Source: Desmodus rotundus
Lineage: Eukaryota; Chordata; Mammalia; Chiroptera; Phyllostomidae
NCBI RefSeq assembly: GCF_022682495.2
Contig: NC_071392.1
Location: 51,299,459-51,363,458 of the forward strand
Length of the DNA stretch: 64,000 nt
Reading direction: 5' to 3'
Position numbers and translations under genes: made by a program. The notes below the pieces were generated by a model. The model was not told where the DNA came from. It saw only the letters and a program-made list of their open reading frames with translations, and did not search any database. Shown piece after piece: positions 11,207-23,574 of this stretch (position 1 is the first letter of the stretch; each line of letters begins with the position of its first letter).

Positions 11207-12918
11207 AAAAAACTAAACTCAAGGCAGCAACTGCTGCAAATTGAGGGCACCATGCTCACATAATACCACACCCATGATAGTTCTGGGCAAGGGCAGAAAC
11301 CAAACCTGTGTTGCAAAACCAAATTCCAGTGGATTTTATTTGTAAGGTTACACAGGTCTAGCAAATTATTTTAAGACATTAAGTATTTAATACTTATTAA
11401 ACAAGCAATAGGTTGTTGAACTGACTTGTTAAAATATGGTAAATGTAGTAATGATTATATTTATAGCTAATTTTTGTTATAAAAATATAGACAGAAAAAA
11501 ACATATACCATACAGACTGTTTTTTCATTAACTTGCTTCTCTAACTCAGAAACTAACTGAGAGTTGACATTTATAGAGGGGCTCTGGCAATAGAAAGCCA
11601 ACAGTACTTGGAGATTTACATATATATATATTTTACAGATACATTATCCATGATTATATAATTTTCTTCTAAGCTTTAAAAATAAGAAACCAGTGTGTAA
11701 ATGTACCATAGTTTTATCAAGTAGATGAGATTTAATACAGTGATACTCAGCACCTTGATTAACAGTTGACCAATAAGGCATAATATCAGAATCCACTTAC
11801 GATCAAAGACAATGTGAGGCTGCTGAACACTACAGGCATTCTCGGTCTGCTGAGAAGTAGAGCCCTCCCGATAACAGGTTCAGGTGCCATTAAATAGGAA
11901 AACAAAAGTTTTCAAAGTAAAAGCAGCAGCGTCTCTAAAATTTCCATTTTTGTTTTGCTTTGAGCTCTTTGTAGTAACAGGTGTTGTCATTAAGAACCCA
12001 GAACAGATTTCATAGAAAATTTCTCCATTTTTAAAATTTTCTTTTGGCAGATATTAGAGCAAAAGATATAAGATAGGAAATCAGGGTAGATTTCGAAATC
12101 CTATTTCTGGGCTGATCATGGAAGGGAATTAGATATCAAAGAGAACATAGTGTCCACAATTTTGCCCAAGATTCATAACCCAATTTCCAATTATCCCTGT
12201 GTCATCAACTCCAAGAATACCTACAATATGAAAACCAAATCAAATATACTTTCTACCTTTCAACAAAACAAAATTGGAAAGCTTGTAGTAATTGTATGTA
12301 CAATTTTTTCCATATATTTCCCTTAAGCCAACTAAGCTGAGTTTATATAGATCTCTATTCTGATCTTTCAGAAAAGCTAACCCACTATGTGCAAAGGCAT
12401 GGAATTGCCTAGTTAGAACAACTAAACTCACCACATCATGCAGGCCGCATACAACTTGAAGATATGCTTTATTGCCTTTAGGCAACTAAGTTTGTGACCC
12501 TTGAAAAACCATTCCAGTTTTTTTTTCCTTTTATGTATGTATGAAGAGACTTGACTTATAAGGTACATCAGGGGCATTATACAAAATCTTTTAAACTTTT
12601 GCCTTAATACCTAGAGTACAGTATGGAATATAGTGAGAGGGGGACTGACCCAGAAATTAAGGAAAACTGCACAGGCATCCCACTGTGACAATATGGCTTT
12701 ATAAGGCTTTTTGTTCAGTGTCCCTTTCTGTGGGCATGGATGTCAGCTCTATCTGTAATGTTCTTTCATGTCCAAATCAGACAGGATGTAAAAGTCTTAG
12801 AAAAATAACTATGACATCAAGCTTCAGAGATGCACTGCTGAAAGGAAGAAGTGTCTAGCCTCTCATTATTCCAGTCATAATATAATATCCAGAAAGTTTC
12901 TGAAATTGCCATTTTTGA
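11207..12918. other. Intron sequence, nothing recognised
   Basis: AT-rich, no splice-bounded coding frame, no repeat family identified. The longest frames are under 90 codons and look like chance. Confidence 0.45.
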
Positions 12919-13342
12919 TGTCTGTATTAGTTTGCTAGGGCAGCTATAACAAAATGCCAGAGAATCAAGTGGCTGAAAAAAGAACAATTTATTTCCTCAC
13001 AGCTCTGGAGGTTAGAATCCAAGATCAAAGTGTTGGTGGGTATGGATTTGCCTGAGGCCTCTCTCCTTGGCTTGGAGACAGCCTCTTTCTCACTGTGTCT
13101 TCACATGGGCTTTTTTTTTTTCCTGTATGTGTTCATCCCCCCCATCTCTCCTACTTCTTATGAGGACATCAATCATATTATATTAGAAACCATCCACATG
13201 GCCTCATTTGATCTTAATTACCTCTTTGATGGACCTATTTCCAAAGACAGTCCCATTCTGAGGTATACTACTAAGGTATACTGGAGGTTAGTTAGAACTT
13301 CAACATATTGGTGAAGGAGGGACAGAATTCTGTCCTAACACT
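12919..13342 (-). mobile_element. MLT1-like LTR (ERVL-MaLR), reverse
   Basis: On the plus strand: TTAGTTTGCTAGGGCAGCTA, then CACAGCTCTGGAGGTTAGAA, TGTCTTCACATGGGC, CTTAATTACCTC, and a CTTCAACATATTGGTGAAGG end. This is the reverse of an old MaLR solitary LTR. No internal retroviral genes are attached. Confidence 0.75.
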
Positions 13343-13439
13343 GTCCTCAAGGCAAGGCCTTAATATGGCAATATAATAACAAAGTATAACACTAAGTGGT
13401 CCCTTTGTTCAGGATACTGTCCTACGTGTCACAGATCTA

Positions 13440-13600
13440 TTAACCCATAATTTTCACAACAGTTCTATGATGCTGGCACATTCTACAAATGAGAAAACTG
13501 AGGCACAGAAGCTAAGAAATTAGCCCAAAGGTCACACATCTAGTAGATGGCAAGTGAGTCCTAGAGCCAGGGTAGTCCCGCTTATTTAAATTCCATAATC
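13440..13600 (-). repeat. MIR SINE, reverse
   Basis: ACAAATGAGAAAACTGAGGC, then TTAGCCCAAAGGTCACACAT, then AGTCCTAGAGCCAGG. This is the reverse of the MIR core. Confidence 0.75.
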
Positions 13601-13834
13601 TGCCTCAAGAGTCCACGTGCTTCACCACCGTCCTCTCTGCTCCCAAAGGCAGGGGTGCCAGCTGCTGATGCACAGGGCTGCCCAAGCAGAACCAACTGTT
13701 GATGAATGAGAATTATTTAACTAAAGGCATCATTCTCTGTGCTCTCATGATGTGATTCTAATCTATAAATAGAAATACCAATTGTTCACTTGTTTAACTC
13801 AAAAACTCATGATTCTTGAGTATGTGACATGTGA

Positions 13835-14075
13835 TTCATATAGCATAGTGGTTAAGTTGGTAGGTTCTAGGACTGCACTGCTTGGCTTTAAAAATCTGAG
13901 CTCTCCTACCTCTAAGTATGTGACTTAAGCTCTCTAGGCCTCTGGTTCTTCATTTCTAAAATGAAGGTAACAGCACTCACTTCCTAGGACTCTCATGAAG
14001 GTCAAGGGAGACAGTCTGTGTAAAGCATCAGCACAGTACCAGGCACACAGTACACATTCAATAAATGTTCTCTGA
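13835..14075 (+). repeat. MIR SINE
   Basis: GCATAGTGGTTAAGTTGG head, GTTCTTCATTTCTAAAATGA core, and ACCAGGCACACAGTACACAT / CAATAAATGTT tail. Confidence 0.85.
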
Positions 14076-14724
14076 CACTATTATTACTCTATGTGATAAT
14101 TTTTAAAAGATAAACTGTGCAAAAGTAGGTGTTTCATAAATACTTGACTGAACTTAGTTAAGCTACATGTTACATTACAAAGGAATATCTTCATAAGAAA
14201 TATAATACCTCCCCCCCAAAATAAGCTAGTTGGAAACTTAGAATGTTTCCTTGTGTCTTATTTATACTTCTAAGTCTCAAATACACAGTTATATTTTTCA
14301 GAAAGTTTGTTTTTATATCTATGAATGTTGCAGTAATAGAAGATCCTAGAGTACAAAGGAATAACTCATGCAGACATTAAGAACCACTTCACAATGGATA
14401 TGAGAAAAATCAAGCCAATATCATAAATTACTGTGAGGAAATAAAATAAAAAATCAGTGAATACCAGTGGCCAAAAGAATAATCAAGATCATTCTCAAAG
14501 TGAGAGTTTTTGTGACATACACTTGGTTTTCTCATACATAAAGCAGAATTACAATTATGGATTGCTAGGAGAGTCAAGTGGAACAGTGTATGAAACACAT
14601 TATAAGTGCCAAACCCTACTTGTAGAAAGTTTTAATAATAAAAATACTTCATTGCTGCTTTTATGTAAGCCAGTCAGGTGTGGCTTGGAAATTCGTAAAA
14701 TTTTAAAGCTCCTTAGAATATTCT

Positions 14725-14890
14725 TTTTTTTTCTCTTTAGTATGTGTTTTTTTAATTTTTTAAATTATTTTATTGTTGTTCAAATACAGTTGTCTGCATT
14801 TACCCCTCACTACTCCCCCCAACCCCAGCCATGCCCACCTCCCTCCCCTGCTTCCACCACTCCACCCGCCCTTGGTTTTGCAGGTTTAGG
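14725..14890 (-). mobile_element. L1 3' end, reverse, strongly 5'-truncated
   Basis: AAATTATTTTATTGTTGTTC followed by C-rich sequence is the reverse of the bat L1 3' UTR and tail. TTAGAATATTC before it and TTAGGAATACATTC after it may be a target duplication. Confidence 0.75.
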
Positions 14891-15252
14891 AATACATTCA
14901 AATAGATGTGCAATTAAGGAAACCATTATCTATACTATAACAGTGTTATCTCAGGCTTGCATTCAAATTGTTACTCTCACATAGATAGATCTTTAGCCCT
15001 GCGGAGGTCTCAGTCAGAAAAATTTCAGCATAGATTGCTTGTATCCAAGAGACACATTCATTACTAGTATGGGCTGAAATGAGAAAAAAATTAAAAACAC
15101 TGCAAATTTGCATGTATTATATTTATATAATAAAATACATGATGTTTATTTATTTTCAGTTACAATCTAGAAATTATTAAACAAAGAAATATAAAAACAT
15201 AAAAAATGAAATTTTTATTGCTAAAAAATACAACCAAAAAATGTCTTTAACA

Positions 15253-17015
15253 TTAATTAATCAGAATCTTTAATAGTTGACTTTGCAAAACATTTGTAAA
15301 TGTCATTGCAAACAATTTCACTATGGTCCAGGCATAAACATTTTTCACAAAACTTGAAAAAATATTTTGATAGGTGACTCGTTTTGGATGTATAGCACCT
15401 AACACATCTTTTTCTTCTTTTCTGCTTGTTGAGGAAGCCATATTTACATCATAGTTGGAATTTCCTTCCATTTGAGTTTGAAATTCATGAAGTTTCAGGT
15501 GTAAAAGTTTATGCACACCTGTAGAAATTTCTGAACACCTTTGTATTTGTTCCGACAGTAACTGCATTATAAGATTTCTAATAAATATTCTGTGCCTTAT
15601 TTTCACATTGCTCTTCAGCACATGAATAGTCTGAGCATTTATTCCTGCAATACTCAAAATTCTGTAGAGTATAACCATAGGCCGCCTTCTGGTGTTCCTG
15701 TCCATATTATATGTACCTATCATTTTGTTCCACATGTCGACTCCTGACTTCATTTGGTTGTAATATTCTATTATATCAGGCTTTTGCAAATCTAAATTTA
15801 TAACATCATTGAAATGCATACTTGAAACTAAAATTATGTTTTTTTTCTCTTTTTGGGTAATGAAATACAAGTATGAAATCTGCACCAAAAGCAAGTAAGT
15901 TGGATTTTTCAGGCCTGTTTTTAGAAGACCAAATTCAGGGGGTTGTTGGGGTTTATTCTTATGAACAGTACCTATATATGAAAGTCACTTCTTCTTCAAG
16001 TTGCAGATAAGTTTATATCAGTGAACCAGTTATCTGCTGTAATACTACATCCTGATGAGTAAATGGGTTCTACAGGTTTCTTGATTACATCTGTTGGTTT
16101 ATTACTAATCAAGTAAGGACCTTCGGGCTGCTTAGAGACATATATTTCAAGATTTCCTGTGTAAAATACTTTTAAATCAACCATAGCAAAAATGTTTATA
16201 CCACATTTACTGGGCTTAGATGGAATATATTGTCTAAACCCACATTTATTTGCCTCCTAATCCAAGTACCATTTTTTCTATTGTTACGTTCTGTCCCATA
16301 GAGTACAACTTACAATTTTCTACAAATGTCATTGATTTGTCCACTTTCAGGCATCCTAAACTGGTAAGTTTGTCATCAAACCTGATACAATCATGAATAA
16401 ATGTAAATCTCCATAAAGATACTCTATGTCTAAGAAGTTCAATCCCACTACCATCCGTAGACTGTAAATCCCACAAATTTAGCTGATTGCTGCGATGTAA
16501 ACCAGCTAGATGTAAGAGGCCTAAAAATGCTTTCAATTCAGTTTTGTCTATTCATTTAGCATCTCTTTCTTGTGAAAACTGGCTGGAGATAGAGTGAATA
16601 TATTTATTTGTATATAAGAAGAATAGATCTAAAATATCATTTGTGATAAAGCAGTTCCAAGTTTCAAGTTCTGTCTTGGCATTTTTTGCGATTTGCCGAA
16701 CTAATGGAAGTTGACACAAGATATTTTGTGGTTGTTTTCTAATTTGTCTTCTTACTGGATTTTCCCTCCATTTTGATTCTTTATCCTTTCCTTCCAAAAA
16801 ATACTCTTCATTCAGGTCCACTTCATCTTCACTTTCTTCACACTAGAAATATCTTGCTTGGTATTGAAATCTTCTAAGTGAACTTCCATATAACCTTCAT
16901 CTTCTAAATCACTTTCATTTTCACATTCAACTCTCTCATCATCGGACTCCAGTAGCATTTGCTAAAGTTCTTCAACATCTCTTGGATTATTGAATCAATA
17001 TATTTTTCCAGCCAT
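15253..17015 (-). pseudogene. Decayed piggyBac-type transposase
   Basis: The start codon at 17015 opens MAGKIY and then meets a stop, with a further stop soon after. The N-terminal part is acidic. The core continues through 16821-16552, a nonsense codon, 16536-16246, a frameshift, 16184-15996, another frameshift near 16000, then 15894-15253. DDE-domain landmarks: the segment before the first catalytic Asp reads NVTIEKMV where the family has a TID-type motif, so the first Asp appears lost. The second Asp is kept in ITADNWFTDI, and the third in SGVDMWNKM, followed by RRRPMVILYRILSIAGINA. The C-terminal zinc-binding region is only visible in the neighbouring frame after a frameshift near 15415, where CVRC, CEKCLC and a His plus two further Cys occur in order, ending at a stop near 15259. 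It cannot make a working enzyme. Terminal inverted repeats and flanking TTAA were not identified. Confidence 0.88.
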
Positions 17016-17334
17016 TTTCAACAATAAGTGAAAAAAACAACACAACACTGACAACACTAACAACACTTATTTCGCTGAAAAAAAACACTGACTTTGGAGT
17101 CCACAGTATCTCTCAGATACAATTTACTATTAAATATCCCACACCCCTACAAAACACATGTTACAACAAGCTGACAGCTTAAATGTATGGCTGAACGTTA
17201 GGCATGTACAAGCACACAGCTAGTCATGTCCTTGAACCTATGCACCTGATAAATGTAACAATATTTAAGAAAAGAGTTTGTTTGCAGCTCTCCAATCAGC
17301 TGTGACCTCCACAGGGTCAGAGACACAAGTCAAA

Positions 17335-17630
17335 TGTGTGACCTGATTCAGAAGTCTGGAGTGGGACCTAGGAATCAGCATTTTTGAAGTCCTCCAGGCT
17401 ATCCCAACTGGTGTGGCTCAGTGGGTTGGGTGTCATCCTGCAAAGCAAAAGGTCACTGGTTTGATCCCTGTCAGAGCACATGACGGGGTTGCAAACCAGG
17501 TCCCCAATGTTCCTCTCTCACACTGATGTTTCTCTCCCTCTCCTTCTCCCTCCTTTCCTCTCTCTCTAAAAATTAATAAATAAAATATTTATAAAAGCCC
17601 CCCAGGTTATTCTAATAGTTATTTGGAATT
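17335..17630 (+). repeat. MER5-type hAT fragment split by a SINE
   Basis: CTGATTCAGAAGTCTGGAGT and GTCCTCCAGGCTAT to the left, CCCCCAGGTTATTCTAATAG to the right of the SINE. Together they make the characteristic 3' half of MER5. Confidence 0.7.
17403..17598 (+). mobile_element. Ves-type SINE 4
   Basis: Head AACTGGTGTGGCTCAGTGGG and full body. Target duplication CCTCCAGGCTAT (17391-17402) and CCCCCAGGTTAT (17599-17610), 10 of 12 identical, within a MER5 element. Confidence 0.9.
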
Positions 17631-19132
17631 TCCTCCTATAATTTTTCACCGTGTCTATCACTTAACTGACACTGTGTTGATAGGCACTCCAGTATGCAGG
17701 TCTAGCATGAGATTACCAAAAAATATCTTAACGATATGTCTGGCTCCAGGATTCAGTCAGTCACCATAAGGCCTTCCTTATAACACATTTTTATTACTTG
17801 GATTGCAACTCCAATGCAAAATCATCCATGGGGCTTACAGGGAAACTTATGAGAATCACATGCAATGGAAACCCACAATGCTGGTAATAATCTCAGAATC
17901 AACTACAGCTCGTCTATGCAGATGTTCACATTTCAGACAGTCTCCCTAGGCTTGGATGAGAGATATGCCCAATTCTCTGCATCCCATTACCAGAACAGTA
18001 CAGTCAATCTGGGGACCATTTAGAGAGGAACATCCAAACTAGATAATAAGCTGACTTCACAGGGGGAAGTGGGAGATACAAGGAATTGGTCTCTAAATAA
18101 ATACTGAGGGATGGGAATCTAAATCCTCTGTAATCAGCATGGTTAATTAATGTAGTAAAGTAAAATACAATTAAAGTTTGGTAACAGAATAGGATAGATA
18201 AAAGGAAACCTTCAGAGCACTAACTTAAAGATATTCCTCTGGAAGTGATTTCTTAATGACTCCATAGGAAGTTGCACAATAGTGATGCTTGGAATATCTG
18301 TAGTTTGGGTCAAATTTTAGTTGGGTTTCAAATAACAATTTTTATTTATATAGGCAATAACTGAAGAGATATTCTTGTAAATAGAATGAAACAAATAAGA
18401 GTAAGGAGGATAAAAAATGGAAAGACTCCTCATTGAACGATTTTGTTTTCTTTCTACCCATTTGGCACCATGGACTCATTTGCTCCTTGAAAGCCAGTGA
18501 GCAAAAGAGAGGTGGTTTAATGATGTATTATAAATGAATTAAATAGAAAAACTAAAATAAATTCAGGGAAATTTAAAGAACAAGAGCCAATATATTCTTT
18601 TGATATCTACAGGTTCCCACTAACTATCCCCTCCCATGGAAGTCAATTGTATAGGCAATTATGGTGGGTTATATTTACCAAGAATGAATTCTAAATCAAG
18701 ACTGTACTTAAAATACATATTTCCCATAAGAATAATATTACAAAGGAGACTGACAGTGCTAATTAAAGGCTTAGTGGCCAAAGTATAATTGCTTGCTTTT
18801 TGCCATACAGTGAACACAACTACAACACACATAAATCAGTAAAACTAAGTATATCAAAGCCAATCATATAACCATTTCATGTATATTTAGTGTTCTATTG
18901 TAGCAGCTCTACAGAGTGGGATCCTTAGCAGTAACCAGAGGAAACCCACTGAGCCTGGGGTGAATTACCTGGAAATGGGATTGTGGAAAGGTATAGAAAT
19001 AATTTTTTCTCAGAATACCAATTGGGGTGAGAATATACTCATGCACTAATGTTAAGTGGTAAAACTAGGATGTCAACTGCATAATAGTAACATCATCTCA
19101 AGATTCTGTCTTTTTTCTACTACTCATTACTT
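17631..19132. other. Intron sequence, nothing recognised
   Basis: No exon-like frame and no identifiable repeat. Confidence 0.45.
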
Positions 19133-19147
19133 CAAAATAAAAAAGGC

Positions 19148-19194
19148 AGCCCTGGCTGCTGTGACTCAGCGGGTTGAGCGCAGGCCCCCAAAGC
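19148..19194 (+). mobile_element. 47-bp SINE head without body or tail
   Basis: Contains only the Ves tRNA-like head (AGCCCTGGCTGCTGTGACTC, then GGGTTGAGCGCAGG), with no CT body and no A-tail. It is flanked by a perfect 15-bp direct repeat CAAAATAAAAAAGGC (19133-19147 and 19195-19209). The insertion therefore used normal target-site duplication although the 3' end of the SINE is missing. Confidence 0.88.
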
Positions 19195-19214
19195 CAAAAT
19201 AAAAAAGGCTTTCG

Positions 19215-19335
19215 CACACTAGACCACAAGCTTCATAAGGACAGGAACTATGTCTGAATTGTTTATCATTTTGTTTCCAATGACTTGTGCTTTATTAAAC
19301 ACTCAATAGTTATGTGTTGAGTTAGTCAATAAATG
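19215..19335 (+). repeat. L2 LINE 3' fragment
   Basis: AAGCTTCATAAGGACAGGAA, then TTGTTTCCAATGACT, then CACTCAATAGTTATGTGTTG. Typical decayed L2 3' end. Confidence 0.65.
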
Positions 19336-20283
19336 CTTTTGATAGACTCTTGGCCACAGGAAAATCATACTTGGCCTTTACCTGCTGCCTTCGATGAAGT
19401 ATCCTGCTCCCTGCTCAAGTCAACGCCTCCAGTTCAACAGATCCCCACTCCTCCTGCCTACTCAAGGACACGAGTCAGCTGTTCTCTTTCTCTGGTGATT
19501 CATTACTTGCTATTAAATGAGTCCCATTAGTATACATATATTTACGCTATCTTAAAAAATTATTATCTTGACCCCACTTCCTCCCCTTGCTACAATCTTA
19601 ATATTCCCCCTTGAGACAAAACTTGAAACTTGTTGTTGCCAAGCTTTCTGACATCCTTCACCTTGCTCTATCTATTCTCTACTGACTCGGATTTTCCCCC
19701 ATAGCTCTCATCATTTTCTAGGAGACAGGATAATCTGTTTATTTACTGTGGGTTTTTTTTTTTTTACTCTCTACCCCCTGTTTTGGAATGTATGATTAAC
19801 AATGGCAACCACTTTTGTCTGATGGTTCACTGAAATTTCCCAAAGACCTAGATTCATTCCTGGCATGCAGAAGACATTAAATAATGCAAGGCAAATGGAT
19901 GTCTAAATAGTTACATATTATTATTCTAAACATGCATCCATATCTATCAAATAACCTAAAATGTCCTTGAAAGTTGATATTAAGGAGAAACATTTTTATT
20001 CTTGTATTATTATTTACTTATTTTTTTACTTGCCTTTTTATTGAATTTATTGGGGTGACATTGGCCCACAAAACCATATAGGTTTTGAGTGTACCACTCA
20101 ACAAAAACATCATATGCTCACTGTACCGTGTATCCATCACCCAAGCAGCATCTCTTTCAAACCCCATTTTCCCCCTTTTTGCCCACCTACACCCCACTTT
20201 CCCACTAGCTATCAGCACACTGCTGTCTGTGTCTATGTGATACATGTATGTTTTCTTTTTGGTTAATCCCTTCACCTTCTTTC

Positions 20284-20715
20284 ACCTATTTTATTATTAT
20301 TCTATTCCATTCCATTCCATTCCATTCCATTCTATTCTATTGTTGCTCTATTACAGTTGTCCCAATTTTTCTCCCATTGCTCTCCACTGCCCTGCTCACC
20401 TCCCACCCTGCACCCACAGTCAGTCCCCACCTTGTTGTCCATGTCCATGGGTCATTTATACATGTTCCTTGATTAGACACTTCCCCTTCCTTCCCCCCCC
20501 TTCTCCTCCTTCCCCTCTGCTCTGATCACTGTTAGTCTATTTCTTGTTCTCATGTCTCTGGTTTTATTTTGCTCATTTGTTTGTTTTGTTGATCAGGTTC
20601 CTCTTATAGGTGAGATCACATAGTATTTGTCTTTTGCTACCTGGCTTATTTCACTTAGCATAATACTCTTCAGTTCCATCCATGCTGTCATGAAAGGTAG
20701 GAGTTCCTTATTCTT
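20284..20715 (-). mobile_element. Younger L1 3' end nested in old L1
   Basis: CTCTATTACAGTTGTCCC, a C-rich 3' UTR, then reversed ORF2 end (GCTTATTTCACTTAGCATAA). The poly-A side has become a pentanucleotide repeat (ATTCC)n at about 20300-20335. Old L1 resumes at about 20730. Confidence 0.8.
20300..20340. repeat. (ATTCC)n microsatellite at an L1 tail
   Basis: About five ATTCC units between TATTATTATTCT and CTATTCTATTG, at the place of the nested L1 poly-A tail. Confidence 0.9.
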
Positions 20716-22080
20716 TCTGCTGTGTAGTTTCCCCAATCCCCCTCCCCTCTGACAGGTGTCAGTCTGTTCTGTCTATCCATACTTTTAGATTCCACATATA
20801 ATTGAGATCATATAGTGTTTCCCTTTGTCTTACTGGCTTATTTTACTTAGCATAATAATCTCCAAGTCTATCCACACAGCTGCAAAGGTAAAATTTCCTT
20901 CTTTTTTATGGCCAAGTAGTATTCTATTGAGTAAAGGTACCATAGCCTTTTTATCCACTCATCTACCAATGGGCACTTGGGCTGCTTCCAAATCTCAGTT
21001 ACTGTAAATAATGTTGCAATGAACATATGGATGCATATATTCTTTTGAATTAGTGTTTTAAGTTTCTTCATATATATTCCCAGAAGTGAGACTAGTGGGT
21101 CAAAAGCAGTTCCGTTTTTAATTTTTTGAGGAAACTCCATACTGTTTTCCACAGTGGCTACACCAATCTGTATTCCCACCAATAGTGCATCTTTTCTCCA
21201 CATCCTCACCAGCATTTGTATGTTAATTTATTGATGATAGCCATTTTGACAGCCATGAAGTGGTATCTCATTGTGGTTTTAATTTGCATCTCTCCAATGA
21301 TTAGTGATGTTGAGCATTTTTCCATATGTCTATTGGCCCTCTGTACATCCTATTTGGAGAAGTGTGTACTCAAGTCCTTTACCAATTTTTTAATTGGATT
21401 GTTTATCTTCTTGGTGTTGAGTTGTATAAGTTATTTATATATTTTGGAAATTAATGCTTTATCAGATGTATCATTGGCAAATATATTATCCCATTCAATG
21501 GGTCCCCTTTTCATTTTGTGGTTTCCTTTGCTATGCAAAATATTTTTAGTTTGATGTAGTCCCATTTGTTTATTTTTTCCTTTGTTTCCCTTGTCTAAGG
21601 AGATACATTGGCTAAAATATAGCTAGAAGAAATGCCTATGATTTCTTCTAGGATTTTTATGGATACACATCTTACATTTAAGTCTTTAATCCATTTTGAG
21701 CTTATTCTCATGTATGGTAGAAGTTAGTGATCTTGTTTTATTTTTTATTTTTTGCATGACCTGTCCAATTTTCCCAACACCATTTATTGAATAAAATTTC
21801 TTTACCCCATGTATGTCCTTGTCTCCTTTGTTGAATGTTAATTGACCATCACATGTTTATTTCTCTGCTCTCTATTCTGCTCCATTGATTTATATGCCTG
21901 TTCTTGTGCCAATACCATGCTGTTTTCTTTACTATGGCCTTATAGTGTAGTTTGACATCAGGTAGAATGGTTCCTCCAACTTTTCTCTTCTTTCCAAAAT
22001 TGCTGAGACTGTTGGGGGTCCCTTGTAGAAGAGAAACACTTTAAACATCATGAAATATTTTCTCATTAAGATGGTTTTCA

Positions 22081-22288
22081 GCCCTGGCTGGTGTGGCTCA
22101 GTGGATTGAGCACTGGCCTGTGAACCAAAGGCCACTGGTTCAATTCCCAGTCAGGGCACATGTCTGGGCTGTGGGACAGGTCCCCAGTAGGGAGTGTGTG
22201 AGAGGCAACCACATGTTGATGTTTCTCTGTCTCTCTTTCTCCCACCCTCCCCCTCTGTCTAAAAATAAATGAATAAAATCTTTTTAAA
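22081..22288 (+). mobile_element. Ves-type SINE 6
   Basis: Near-canonical head (GCCCTGGCTGGTGTGGCTCA), body and AATAAATGAATAAAATC tail. Target duplication AAGATGGTTTTC and AAGATAGTTTGC (10 of 12). Confidence 0.94.
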
Positions 22289-23574
22289 AAGATAGTTTGC
22301 AAAATTACAGAATTCTTACTGAAAATATAGTTAGCCAAAACTATTAAATTTATTTTAATTTCAGAGATACAGACATACACAAAATTCTTCTATAGAATAT
22401 TTTAGGATTGTTAAGTTGAAACTCTAATGGGAATCTGGCATAAATTCAGACAATGAGACTCACAATTCTTTCAGAAGTTTCTCAGAAGCAATTAGCTGTT
22501 GTCAATTATATATATGATATATTAATGCTCTATTAAAAATATTATCCTAACAGAGAAAAGTGAGCTTCTACAAATACATTATTTTAAAACTGTACAAATT
22601 AGAGAACATAATCAGGATCTAAGGACTAAAAAACATTCTTCTGCATAATTAAAATTACTTATTATATCAAGTCAGTGAAGTATGTAAAAAACAAGTATGA
22701 TAAATAGTGTAAGTGCCAGAAGATAGATATGAAGAAGCATGGAACTGGGCAACTTTGTAATCCAGGGAGGGGCCACAGCCCCTATATAGTCCCTATAATG
22801 TTAAAAGCAAGTCCAGGCCATGCCATACATTCTCCAAGGGACATTTTACTGCCAGAAGTTAGGATGAAAGTGGTAAATAGATAACAGGAAGAGGGGCTTT
22901 GATATTATATAAGTGAGGAAGCCTGCCCACGACAAAGTATGAATACAGAAAATATGTCTGACAAGGACGAATATACTTACTAAGCACCTAGCAGGTGTTA
23001 GAGGGCATGAAAGATTATTATTAAATGACGAAGACAGGATGTGTTTCTTTAAATATTTTATAATCTAATGAGGGCATAGATACATCTCTAAATAACTTAA
23101 CAGAATCACAATAAAATGATTTAATTGAAGAAGTGAGGCAATTGCTATTGGATAAACACAAGTAATATACTACTAGAGTATGTAGAGAAAGAGATCCTGG
23201 CTGAGGGGACTGAAAAGACAGCAGGTAGGTGATATCTTGCAAGTTAACATTACGGAAAGATGGGACTTGAGCAGATGAAGATGGAAGTCAGGCACTGGAC
23301 AGTTCAATTATAGGGAAGCGTTTGCAAAGGTGGAAATGGAAGAAAAGTGTAGAAGTAAGCAGCCCCAAAATGACACCATCAAACAAAGATCATGAACTAT
23401 TCACTCCACCAATTTCCTTTCTGCCTTTAGTTACACCAGAACACCTTGATTCAAATCAGCTTCTTCTATGTGACACCCAAAGTGAAAAGCCAATTGCACA
23501 ATTGATAGGCTGTATCTGCCATATACTATAAGGGGCAGTGTGAGCACATCAGAGTATAGCTAAAGAAAGGTTTA
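22289..23574. other. Intron sequence, nothing recognised
   Basis: AT-rich; no exon signature or named repeat. Confidence 0.45.

Larger units (their letters stand above)
20015..22020 (-). mobile_element. Old L1 (L1MA-like), reverse, 5'-truncated
   Basis: The plus strand begins with the reversed L1MA 3' UTR (TTGAATTTATTGGGGTGACA) and continues with reversed ORF2. The best preserved frame is 21215-20868 on the minus strand, with the motifs [25 protein letters not shown] and [17 protein letters not shown] of the ORF2 C-terminus. A further ORF2 segment reaches to about 22020 with stops and frameshifts. A younger L1 3' end is inserted at 20284-20715. Confidence 0.85.

Noticed and set aside
14457..14984. 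175-codon open frame on the plus strand
   Set aside because: It runs through a reversed L1 3' end, shows no domain and no splice context.
14993..15020. TTAGCCCTGCGGAGG as a piggyBac left end
   Set aside because: No matching inverted end or TTAA duplication was found beyond 17015.
15253..17015. piggyBac region as a domesticated host gene
   Set aside because: It carries several stops and frameshifts and lacks the first catalytic Asp, so a coding function is unlikely.
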